From Pezicula radicicola (lineage: Eukaryota; Ascomycota; Leotiomycetes; Helotiales; Dermateaceae), in contig PDUO01000011.1 of assembly GCA_003008705.1 (NCBI GenBank), forward strand, positions 3,265 through 47,187: 43,923 nucleotides of DNA, written 5' to 3'. Shown here piece after piece: positions 33,801-43,923 of this stretch. Below the pieces are notes generated by a model. It was not told where the DNA came from and searched no databases. It was given only the letters and a program-made list of their open reading frames with translations. Within the stretch, counting starts at the first letter, position 1. Every line of letters starts with the position of its first letter. The position numbers and the translations under genes were made by a program.

Positions 33801-36800
33801 TTATATAATTAATATATTAATAAACCTATAAATATAATCTTATATTTATAGACTAACTTCCTTGACTATAAATCCTATATATCGAGTTGATATTACTTAT
33901 TAGCCTCTAATAGTATCTAATAATCTCTCTACTTTATAGTAGAGTATAGTATCTCTCAACGTTATCCCTCTAATAATATTATAGATTCTATATTCTTGAT
34001 TAGAATCTATACTTACTAAGGGTCTTAGTTAATTTAAGTATAGCGGAGGCTATACTAATAGTATAACTAGTTCAATAGAACTATTAGTTAATTAGTACTA
34101 CTACTTCTACTAATACTACTTTTTGAGCTTTGTAGAGTAGTATACCTAGATTATCTCTATACTCCGGTAGGGGAGGGTAGTATAAACCTTTTCTTATAAA
34201 TAACTATCCTCCTCTCTTATCTTAAGTATTATTGTATCCTCTTTAGATACCTATTGAATATACTTTATCTAAGGCTATACTACTATAGAATATATCTTGG
34301 AATATATACTAGTATTATAAGAGGATATAGTCTCTATAGACGTCTCCTTATTAGAACGTAGCTCTAATACCTTAGAAGGGATAGGGATATAGAGGTACTC
34401 TAGGATATATAGTAATTAGAACTCGAGATTATATATTATCTTATTCCTGATCTTAGTATATTTTAGGAAGCCTTGGAAAGGCTATTCCTGATACTCTATA
34501 ACTAGTACTAACTTTATTATAATAGAGGGACTTTGAGAAGTTTATAAAGTATAGTAGTAGTTATTATTTATAGGTGTTAATAGATGTTTATAATTACCCT
34601 AGGACTATACCTTACCTATCTTAGGTTATAAGGTTAAAGGTAGTATAAGGTTATAAGGCCCTCTGAGATAATACTTTAGGTAGGGTAGTATTAGAGTATT
34701 ATTGGTAGATACTAGGGGTAGCTTCTATTATTTTATAGGTTATAGGTCCTTATTATCCTTAATATCTATATTACTTATTTTATAACTATAATTACTATCT
34801 TCAGAGTAATATATATAGTTACTTATCTCTTCTTTCCTATCCTAGTATTATTACTTCTCTCCCTATAGCTCCTACTTAGACTTATTATTATCTTCCCCCT
34901 CTCTTATTATCTCTATAGTTACCTCTTACTACTCTTATAGCTCCTCCTAGTCTTAACTATAAAGAGAGCTATTTCTAAGCTCCTCTAATCTAACGTTACT
35001 AGTCCTACTCTAGTTATATTCCTGATTAATTTAAGGGTATAATAGCCCAATAGAGTAATGTTAGGGATGTAGAGTATAAGGAGTAGGAGTTAATAATAAC
35101 TTCTCTAGCTTAGAGATGTTTTCCTCCTTACTCCCTCTACTATTCTTGTCTACTAGTATTAATAGAGAGTAGAGCGCTAGCTTATCTAATATATCTCCTA
35201 TTGTTCTATTATTACTATATTAGTTGATTAGGTTATATAAGGATCTAGGAGGATAGTAGTAAGAGTAAGGGTAGTATTAGACGAGTATAGGTATTAAAGC
35301 TAAAACTTCTTACTTGAGTAGAGGAAATATATAGAGGTCTTTGATATCCTACTATACTTTATAACTAGATAGATTAATTAGCTTACTTAGCTCAAAGGTA
35401 GTATCAATACTAGCGTCGACCGAGATAGAAATAATAGTAGCTTTAGGCTTGGGTTTAGGGTTATTTAACTTATTATCTTCTAGAATCACTAGTCTATCTA
35501 TATATAGGTTAGGAGATTACTTAATATACGAAGTAGTTATTTATTATTAGATTGATATATATCTATAGTTATAATAGTCTATAGTTGATATAGGAACTCT
35601 ATAGAATTTAGAGAGCTCCTTATATATATACTTAGAGTAGCTAAATCAATTAAGGGTAACTATTACTAGGTCTATTTATATAGTTACTATAATAAGTTAC
35701 TTCTTAGTTCTATGATTATACTATATTACTAGTATATCCTATTTCTACTACTTTCTATAATGTTTTATTATATAATATATTATTTTTATATAACTAGTAT
35801 TATTAGGTTATTAAAGAGTAGGGCTTTCCCTTCTATAATATAGTTACTAGTAGCTAGGGCTATTAATATTAATATATACTTAATTCTATCTTAATACTAA
35901 TATAGTACCTACTATATTTCCTATATTAAATAACTAATAAACGGTCTAGTATATTATTAGTCTATTTAATAAGGATATAAGTAATAGATATATTTAACTA
36001 TTACTTATTATAAGCTTATAATACTAATATCTATAATAGCTTTACTAGAACTCTCCTTATATCCTCTCTCTCTTCTAACTCTACCCCTAGAGATCTATAC
36101 TACTATTCTCCCTTACTTATAATTCCTTGATCTCTATACCCTATAGCTAGTGAACTACTACTTCTATACCCTGATTCTTCCGCCTATATATACTAAGCTT
36201 CTATTAGTAGAGATACTAGAATTCAACTTCCTTATCTATATAGACTATATAAGGCTATATCCTATAGCTATATTTAGCTCTAAGATATTTATAAAGAAGA
36301 AGGTACTAGGCGGGGCTTAAGTATATAACTAGTTCTATATTGAATATAAGTATTGACTACTACTAGGTATATATTAATATATACTAGGTATATAGTAGAA
36401 GGAGTATAGTATACCCTTTATATAATATAAAATATATAAAATAATTACTAAGGGGCTAAAGGATTAGATAGTACTATTATATTTCTTATACTATATATAG
36501 GATTTAAAGAGGGTAAGAGTAGTCGAGGAACTAAAGAGGGTATAGATAGAGGTAAGGGGGCGGAAGGAGAGGAGGTTATTATATATAGAGTAAAGATAAG
36601 GTTAGATTAAGTATAGCTTTATACTATTTAACTTCTCTTTAGAGGATTTAAATAAGTAGAATAATCAAGAATATTAGTAGAATTATAGATAGAATAATAA
36701 TATAAACTATTCTACTTATTTATAATATATATAACTTTAGTATAGGTAATAAGACTAGGTATCTATCTATATAGCTAAGTAGTATAGTTACTTATCTTCT

Positions 36801-37317
36801 ATATATATATTTTATAACCTCTAGACTAATTAAATAATACTAGGATTATCTAATACTATATAGGCTTATATTAATAGCTTCGTAGAATGAAATTATATAT
36901 TATCTAATTATTGAATAGATACTTATTTATAGTACTCCTATAATATAATACTAGAAAACTAGTAGGTCCGGTAAGAGGACTAATTAAATACTATCCTCCC
37001 CTAAAGATAACTTCTCTATTATTCGGTAGAGCTTCTCTTCATGAATCTAATTATAATATCGAATATAAACTTAAAGCTCTCCTAAGCCTCCTTAATGTTT
37101 AGGCTAAATCATTAAAGGATTATCTAAATAATCTCTAGCCTTAATTAGTATTTATATAGATACCTCGTAGTATAAGTCGATCTTTAGGTATAAATACTTT
37201 AGTAGTATTATAATAAATAGGATAATATCTCAATGATTTAGTCCAAGGTAGTTTTATAGTTGAAGTTAGATTATAAAGTCCTTCTTTAGTATTAGGGAGA
37301 TAGGAATATAGTTATTA
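30881..37317. other. Long stretch without an assignable gene
   Basis: Several coding-like frames are visible when TAG/TAA are read as Gln/Trp, for example on the + strand in 32250-33200, 34140-35250 and 36050-36330, and on the - strand in about 36950-37300. None contained a motif I could assign to a family. A near-palindrome with ctaggtatata and tatatactag arms lies at about 36363-36396. No reverse transcriptase, transposase triad or RNA gene was seen. Confidence 0.4.
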
Positions 37318-37509
37318 TTATTCTTTAAAGTTGATATAATCTAAAGGAGTTAGTAGATAATAGTCTAACTCTTGAATACTTACTATTATAATCTTTATAT
37401 AATCCCTCTTTCCTAGTATAATACCTAGGACGAGGACTATATAGTTATATATAACTAGATTAACCGGAGTTAATATACCCGAAGCTAAGTATATTGAATT
37501 ACTCTTCAA
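37318..37509 (-). pseudogene. 63-codon open frame, fragment of an unrecognised protein
   Basis: A short uninterrupted frame starts MKSNSIYLASGILTP and has a hydrophobic stretch (LVIYNYIVLVLGIILG, residues about 18-33) that could be a membrane segment or merely the result of Ala/Pro/His/Arg codons changed to Ile, Val, Leu and Tyr by RIP. It ends LDYINFKE. Coding-like sequence on the same strand continues below 37318 (for example KARDYLDNPLMI near 37110-37150), so it is likely part of a larger relic. No family recognised. Confidence 0.35.
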
Positions 37510-40239
37510 TATATAAACCTTACTCTAAATATCTTCTAGTTATACTATTTTATTAATATTAGCTATAACGAGGTTTAAGATAAGATTATAGTTTAGTAAT
37601 AGGATACTCCGAAGTATAGTTATTTACTACTATATACTATAGACTATATATACTAAGCTATATATAGGTTAGTATATTTTATAATACTGACGAAGTTTAT
37701 TATATAACTATCCCTAGTAATAGTTCTTAAATAAGTTAAAATAATAGAAAGTTCTTTAGTATATTAATATTAGAGTAACTATAGTAAGCCCTATAAGAAT
37801 TTTAAGATATATAGATATTATTAAGTCTTTATAAAACTATAATATAAATAATATATACTTAAAACTAGTCCGCTATAGATTAAATTCAAAGTATACTTGA
37901 TTAGCCCTATATTAAGATATTAGAGAAATCACTTATTAGAGGTCTAGTAATTTAGAGACTAGTCTATACCTCTATAGAGCTAAGTAGGTTTAAGGAATTC
38001 ATCCCTTAAACTATTAAGACTCCTCTATCTACCCCTTAACTAAACTTGTATTATCTTATAGAATAAATATAAACCTATAGTATCTATATAACCCTTTCTA
38101 ACTCTTACCTATAAACTAAACTATAACCTTAGCCTCTCCAACTAGTTCTATTAATATTAATAATACCTTATAGTTATACTAGGACTTACCTAGTTCCTCC
38201 CTTATAATTAGTTCTTTATCCTCTCTTATACCTAACCCTAATAGTTACTTATCTCCTCCTAATCGTCTATTATATTCTTGAAGGTCTATCCTACCTTAAA
38301 TCTACCTATCTACTTATACCTACCTTGATCTATCCTAGATCTTTTTATCCTTTCATTAACCTCCTAATATATATATACTAGATAGCTTTATTTATAATTA
38401 TTCCTGGTCTATGATTATATTTAGACTAATTCAACTAAATACCTATTACTAGTACTATACCCCTCTAACTCCTAATATATCTTAACCTCTATTGTATTCA
38501 TTGATATAAATACCTAATAAAACTTATATCAGACCCTATTGATTACTTTAATACCCGGCTATAGTACTAATCTATAGGGGGGTATAGCCTCCCTCGACGT
38601 CAATGACCTCTTCTATCCTAATCCTTTAATAAATAATAATACCTCTATTACTATATCCCTAGGAACCTTGTATCTCTTTAAATATCTAACCTACTACTTG
38701 GTATTCGGTTCCTTTATATATCTATATCCGTTACTAATATAAATAACCTTCTAGTACTTTATATTTATATATATTAAATACTCTAGCCCTTGTAGAATAA
38801 TTACTTTAGTATAGGGGGTGGTATTGATTATATTAGATATATAGAGAGGGAGAGGGTTAAGTAGTAGTATCTAGCTTTTAGATATATATTAGTATCTATA
38901 GTTAGATAATTATATAGATATAACTTATTAGATTTTAATTATTAATAGGATTCACTAAGTTAATTAGGTTATATTAAAGATAAGACTTATATTTTAAATA
39001 ATCTTTAACTATAGATACTTAAGCTCAAGGTAGATTGAACTATATTTAATACCTAAGGCTTTACTTAAGTTAGTAGTAGAGTATAATTTTTTAGTACTAG
39101 AATAAAGTAAGAGTTCTTGAGCTAGATATTATTATTAATAGATACTTAATTATTAAATCCTATATTATTATTAGATTATTAAAAATAGGGTCTAAATTCA
39201 ACTAGTTAAATTATAGTAGTTATTGATTTAGTTATTAAAAATAGGAATAATATCTTTATAATCTAAAACTTACTAATGAAATCTATACACCGATTTTCAC
39301 TAGAGATATAGGGATCCGAGATCTAGCTAGACTATAAAGGCTCTAGTATTAATTAATATAGGTCTAAAATATAAATTATAGAGTATTTAAACTAAAACTA
39401 TTTTTATTATCTACTATACTTTGAGATAATATAGTATCTATACTTAAGAATATAATAGAATATAGTTTTAATAGATAGAGATAAAATATTATAATAGGTA
39501 GAATTTTAAAAACTATAGAGGTATTTAAGAGGTAGGGAGGAAGGGTATAATAATAATATTTTAAAAGATAATATTTAAACTAGTAAACTTTGTTTTATAT
39601 ATAGTATTATTAAAATAATTTATATAAATAAGATTTAAAATAATAAAAGTTATATAAAGTAAGGATCTAAAAATAGTATAAAATCTTAGATATTATATTC
39701 TTTTTATAGATATAAGATTAAGTAAGGGATGTTTATTAATATTATATATTAGTAAATAGCTACCTCTAGAAATAGTATATTATAAAGCTAAAATAGTAAA
39801 AGAGGTTAGAAATAGCTATTGAATTATACTCCATTAATCAATGATATAGGTAGGCCTATAGTAACTAGTAAAGGTTTTATTTTTTATAAATAATATTCTT
39901 TTATCCCCTAATAATAGCTTATAATTATAATCTATGAATATTGAAACCTTAGTTAATAGTATTATCTACTTAAGAGATATATCTACTAGGTAACTATATT
40001 AGAGTAAACCAACTTATATTATAAAATAGTTATACTATTATAGATCAAGGGTAAGTAGTATAGAGAAGTAAACGAATATCTTAAGCTTATAGAAGTTAAA
40101 AATTCAAATCTATAAAGAATAATACTATTTATTTTAAATATAAATTACTATAAGGAGAAATAAGAATTAAAGTACTTATTTAAAACTAAAAAAGAAGTGA
40201 TTAAACCCTACCTATTCTAAAAGATATTAGTAACCTAAT
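37510..40239. other. No assignable gene; includes a pyrimidine-rich + strand stretch
   Basis: From about 38020 to 38780 the + strand is unusually rich in C and T (many cct and ctc triplets), reading as Pro/Ser/Thr-rich coding-like sequence such as PPSTSMTSS near 38590. Nothing beyond composition supports a gene. From about 39400 the sequence becomes more AT-rich and featureless. Confidence 0.4.
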
Positions 40240-40690
40240 TTATTATCTATAGAGGGCTTTAGCCTTAGGTAGCCTTCTATACTTCTTCGTCTTAGGAGAA
40301 GATAGTAGTTATAAGGCGGGTCTACTATATTTCTTCGGTAGCTTAATAGGTAGATAAAAATCATTAAAGATCTTATAATAGTACTGAAGACTAGCTTATA
40401 ACCCCTCTTTATTACCCAAGAACCCTTGGTACTTAATAGGATTAGGAAGTTCTTAGAGGTATTACTTGATCTTGTAGCTTATTGGGTATACTAGCTTATA
40501 TATAATATTAGTAGTTATTTATAAGATTATAACGAGGAATCTAGTATCTCCTAAATCTTTCTTAGTAGTAGTAGAGTCCTTATAAGTAACTACTACCTCG
40601 AGAGCTATTTATCCTAGTATAGAGCCTATGAGTTATATATTAAGATTATACCTTATATTCAAGGAAGACTTCTACTACTCTGAATAGCTT
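40240..40690 (-). pseudogene. Coding-like relic (~150 codons), family not recognised
   Basis: Reading downward from about 40690, one frame gives IALEVVVTYKDSTTTKKDLG, DTRFLVIIL, YKLVYPISYKIK-(Q)-YL, LPNPIKY-(Q)-GFLGNKEGL, YYYKIFNDFYLPIKLPKKYS and a basic tail SSPKTKKYRRLPKAKAL. Interruptions are TAG/TAA at Gln-like positions only. The basic C-terminal tail suggests a nuclear or nucleic-acid-binding protein, but this is inference. I could not match it to a family. Confidence 0.4.
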
Positions 40691-43600
40691 ATTGATATTC
40701 GTCCCTTAGAGTTTAAATATAAAATATTTAGATCCTTGGGTATATAATATTAGCTCTTATTACTCTATATAGACTCTATATTATTATAGTTATAATTATT
40801 ATTATAACTATTTATACTTGAGCTAGCTCTAGAGATAGATTGAAACTAAGGGGTAGACTTTATTATTTAATACTTTATAGACTTATATCCTTATTAAGCT
40901 CTTAGTAATTATTACTCTCCTCTACTATTACTATTATTATTACCTCTTCTACCTCTTTGTTCTAGTATCTCTATTTTTCCTATTACCTTACTCCTTACTA
41001 CTATTTCCTCTTTCTTAAGTACTTCTTTAATAATATAGTAATCTTCTTTAATATTATATTATTTTTTAAATCAAGGATAGGTAGTAATTCTTGAATAAGT
41101 AGGAGGACCTAAGTTACCCTAGTTAGTATCTTTATTATTATACTTACTATAAGTAGCCTCTATATCTTAGGTCTCCTTAGTAGTATTTTACTTATCCTCT
41201 TTAGGAATAACTAGACTCTCTGTATATTATTAATAGGCTACTTATATCTAGTGAAATTAGAACTAGTATCCTATCTTTACTTCCTAGACCATTACCTAAT
41301 CTCAACTATAATAGACTAGTAAGACTATTACTTACGTCGGGAATAAAGTTATAAGAATACTAGTGATTCTACTAAGGGCTTTAGTACCTTGTCGAGTCCT
41401 CCTTATATAGGTTATAATCTAGGGCCTTTGTAGTTTATTGATAGTTATCTACTTTACTACTATTAGAGCTATAGTTATTATCTATTATACCTTCAATAGG
41501 TTAGAAAGATTCATTTTATAATATACTCTTTAGCTATACCTAGAGCTCTATATATATTATCTTTATCTATTTTATATTATAATCTAAAATAATTCTTTTA
41601 GTCGAGAGCTATAATTATAGATATAAAGTTATAAGGAATAACTATATCCCTAATATTATATAGTAATAGTTCCTTAGGTCCAAGAGTTACTTATACTAAT
41701 AGTCTAAATATTATTATATAATAGAGTAGGGTAACTTCTTGAGAATAATAAGTTCTAATAGTAGAGAATATCTAATAGGTTAGAATCTATATCAATAGTA
41801 GCTATTATAGGAGAATTCAAATATAAATAAGAAATAAACTTTAGAATACTAGTTTTCTTTAAGTAGTAATAAAGGGGTTTTATATAGTAACCTGAGAGTA
41901 AGATTCTACTATAATTAGGGCTAGTCTTATATTATAGAATTTCCTCTACTTACTACTTATAACTACTACTCCCTTACTATAGGCTAAAAGGGGGCTAAGT
42001 GAAACTACCTAGTATATAAATCCTTAAGCTCTCTACCTCTCTCCAAGGAGATATATATTTACTAGGGCTAATAAGTCTATTGATTAGGTAGTGATTAGTA
42101 CTATAAGATTTTCAGGACTATCTATCTATCTATTCCAATTCTATCCCCTCCTAGATTCTAGTCTACCCTATAAAGCTAAGCTTAAATGATTTAGTAGTAG
42201 GTTATATAGTATAGGCTTCTACTACTTCCCTAAGCGTCCCTCTTATTCTATTATTTTAAAGGATTATATCTCTACTAGAGGTATTATCTAAGTGTTAATA
42301 TAGCTCTATAATATTAAACCTAAAGGTTCTTTATATCTAGTCTATACTATATACTATTTCTACCTTACTGCCCTTCTTATAAGAATTCCTTTATAATATT
42401 CTATCTTATAAATAATTTAAATATAGTTAGAATATATTATATCTATTCTTATAATATATAAGAGCTATATTAATACCCTAATATATCTATCTAGACTCTA
42501 AGAAAGAACTAGATAGTACTATATCCAAGGTTATATAACTTATCCTCTTTATAATTCCTAATATCTACTACTTAGCTTCCTTTAGCTATACTAAGAATCG
42601 AGAGATAGTACTATAATCAGTAAATCTTCCTATATAGCTAAGCTTAAAGTATAGCTAGAATATAATCCTAAATAGTATAATCCTTCCTCCTAAAAGGTAC
42701 TATTACTTAGTTGTTAGTTTAGGGTAACTTAAGTAGTATAACCTCTGGGTTAAAATAATTATATAATATCCTTCTCTATAGAGTATCTATATAGCTCCTC
42801 CGCTAGTCCCTGGTTAGTATATAGGATAAACCTCGATCTAATATATTATATAAAGCTAATAACAATACTAGGAACCTATATTAGTATCTAACCTTGTAGG
42901 AAACTTATTAATATTATTCTAATAATACTATTACTATAGTATAGTAAGGTAGAATAAGTTTCTACTATTATAAGCTATTTTTCTTATTAGTCTTATTTTA
43001 TAAATATATATCTTCAATAAATAGACCTTACCCTTATAATCTCTAGTTAATGTATAGGGATAGTAGTAAAGGTATAGAGGTTACTCTTAAGAGTGGGAGA
43101 GAGCTAAAGCTAATAAGATATAGGACTAAAGTAGAGAGAGTAGTTATATCTAAGTTAGTAGTATAACTTAAGAAGGATAATTAGAAGGATATAGAAGTAT
43201 ACCTTCTAGGTCGAAGAGCTCGAGGTAGGTATTAGAACTCCTTTAACTAGCTTTACTATAGGTAGTATAGTTGTTATAAAGGAGGTAAAGTAGTTGTAAG
43301 GGTTATAAGTATATAAATCAGGCTAAGTAATAAGTTAGAAAAGTTAGAAAAGGATAATAATAGAGGGAGGGAAGAGTAGCTAGGGTAGGGTAGTATTTAT
43401 ATTATATTAGAAACTATAGCCGAAGACTATATTACTTAATATTAGTATAACTCCCCTCTACTTAGTCTCGCTTAGTTAGTTACCTAATTAAAGTAGTAGA
43501 GCTTACTTTCTAAGACGGAACCGGAATTGAATAATACTACTTCTAGGGTATATATAATCTATATATTAACTAGTAGTAAGATAATTAGATAGAACTACTA

Positions 43601-43923
43601 TTATTAATATAATTTATATATAATAATACTAAGAGTAAATCTATTAGTATATTATTATTCTTTATAAACTATAGATTTTAACTAGAGGTATATTAATAAC
43701 TATAACTAGATAAGATATAAGTATAATAGACTATAGTTATAATAAGTAATTTATAGAAATTATACTAGTATTTAACTAAAGAGATTAAGTTCTATAATCT
43801 AAGAATAATAAAATATATAAATAATAAGTATAGTATAGAATCTTTATTAAAGAGAGGGGATAAAATATACTTATTATAAAAAAATATTAAAACTATATAT
43901 CTAAGTATAAAACTTAACTTTAA
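40691..43923. other. No assignable gene to the end of the window
   Basis: Coding-like frames occur on the - strand, for example in 42000-42760 (segments such as EVVEAYTI-(Q)-PTTKSFKLSFI and ISPWREVESLRIYILGSFT), again with stops at Gln/Trp-type sites, but no motif identifies a family. The last 400 bases are very AT-rich. No RNA genes or repeats were recognised. Confidence 0.4.

Larger units (their letters stand above)
1..43923. other. RIP-degraded AT-rich compartment (whole window)
   Basis: Base composition is strikingly skewed: TpA is the dominant dinucleotide, while CpA and TpG are nearly missing over long stretches (none in the first 120 bases). This is the footprint of RIP, the fungal process that converts CpA to TpA in duplicated DNA before meiosis. 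Consistent with this, in-frame stops inside recognisable proteins are nearly all TAG or TAA at places where the families have Gln or Trp. Gly-to-Ser/Arg and Glu-to-Lys changes (G:C to A:T) are also common. The GC that remains sits mostly in GG, CC, AG, CT and GT contexts. RIP is inferred from pattern; the exact dinucleotide indices were not computed. Confidence 0.9.

Noticed and set aside
1..43923. Mitochondrial or bacterial AT-rich genome
   Set aside because: Gene content (fungal NLRs, DUF3435, fungal Tc1 transposases), the CpA/TpG depletion and near absence of open frames fit RIP-mutated nuclear DNA; no rRNA, tRNA or respiratory genes were seen.
1..43923. TATA boxes and polyadenylation signals
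   Set aside because: TATA- and AATAAA-like strings occur everywhere in this composition and carry no information.

Overview
This window is an extremely AT-rich, non-functional stretch that looks like a repeat-rich compartment of a filamentous ascomycete (Pezizomycotina) genome heavily altered by repeat-induced point mutation (RIP). TpA dominates. CpA and its complement TpG are almost absent over long stretches: the first 120 bases contain none of either. ATG codons are therefore scarce, and former CAG, CAA and TGG codons read as TAG or TAA. Only two ATG-to-stop frames of 60 codons or more survive in 44 kb. Reading through these stops still reveals recognisable proteins, often in one unbroken frame, so decay has been mainly by C-to-T transition and not by insertion or deletion. 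The gene content (fungal NLR-type receptors, a DUF3435 recombinase, fungal Tc1/mariner transposases) supports a fungal nuclear origin; the species cannot be read from it.

Layout: 1-3.5 kb holds nothing I can assign. 3.5-6.1 kb holds a 156-bp inverted-repeat element (MITE-like) followed by two different Tc1/mariner transposase relics on the + strand. 6.9-7.2 kb holds the longest surviving open frame (112 codons, - strand, unrecognised). 8.4-10.3 kb holds a nearly complete DUF3435 tyrosine-recombinase relic on the - strand, the family that includes Starship 'captains'. 10.3-15 kb is mostly unassigned and contains a 110-base assembly gap. 15.1-15.5 kb holds two foldback elements; the second shares terminal repeats with the one at 3.5 kb. 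16.3-16.6 kb holds a TPR fragment of kinesin-light-chain type, and 17.4 kb an in-frame 87-bp tandem duplication. 17.8-19.0 kb holds a long unidentified coding relic (-).

The centre of interest is 20.8-29.4 kb, a graveyard of fungal NLR genes. A complete nucleoside phosphorylase-NB-ARC-TPR gene (+, about 4 kb) carries 13 phase-perfect 126-bp TPR units. About 2.4 kb on lies a second truncated phosphorylase domain (+). It collides tail-to-tail at about 27.88 kb with a truncated alpha/beta-hydrolase-NB-ARC gene (-). A full-length short-chain dehydrogenase/reductase relic (+) follows at 29.95-30.88 kb. From 30.9 kb to the end I find several coding-like frames but no assignable family.

Together the genes suggest an accessory region of non-self-recognition receptors, transposons and a recombinase, all silenced and mutated. 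Nothing here looks translatable as a functional product today. No tRNA, rRNA, CRISPR or bacterial-type regulatory signals were seen. All protein assignments were made by eye from translated motifs, without a database search.
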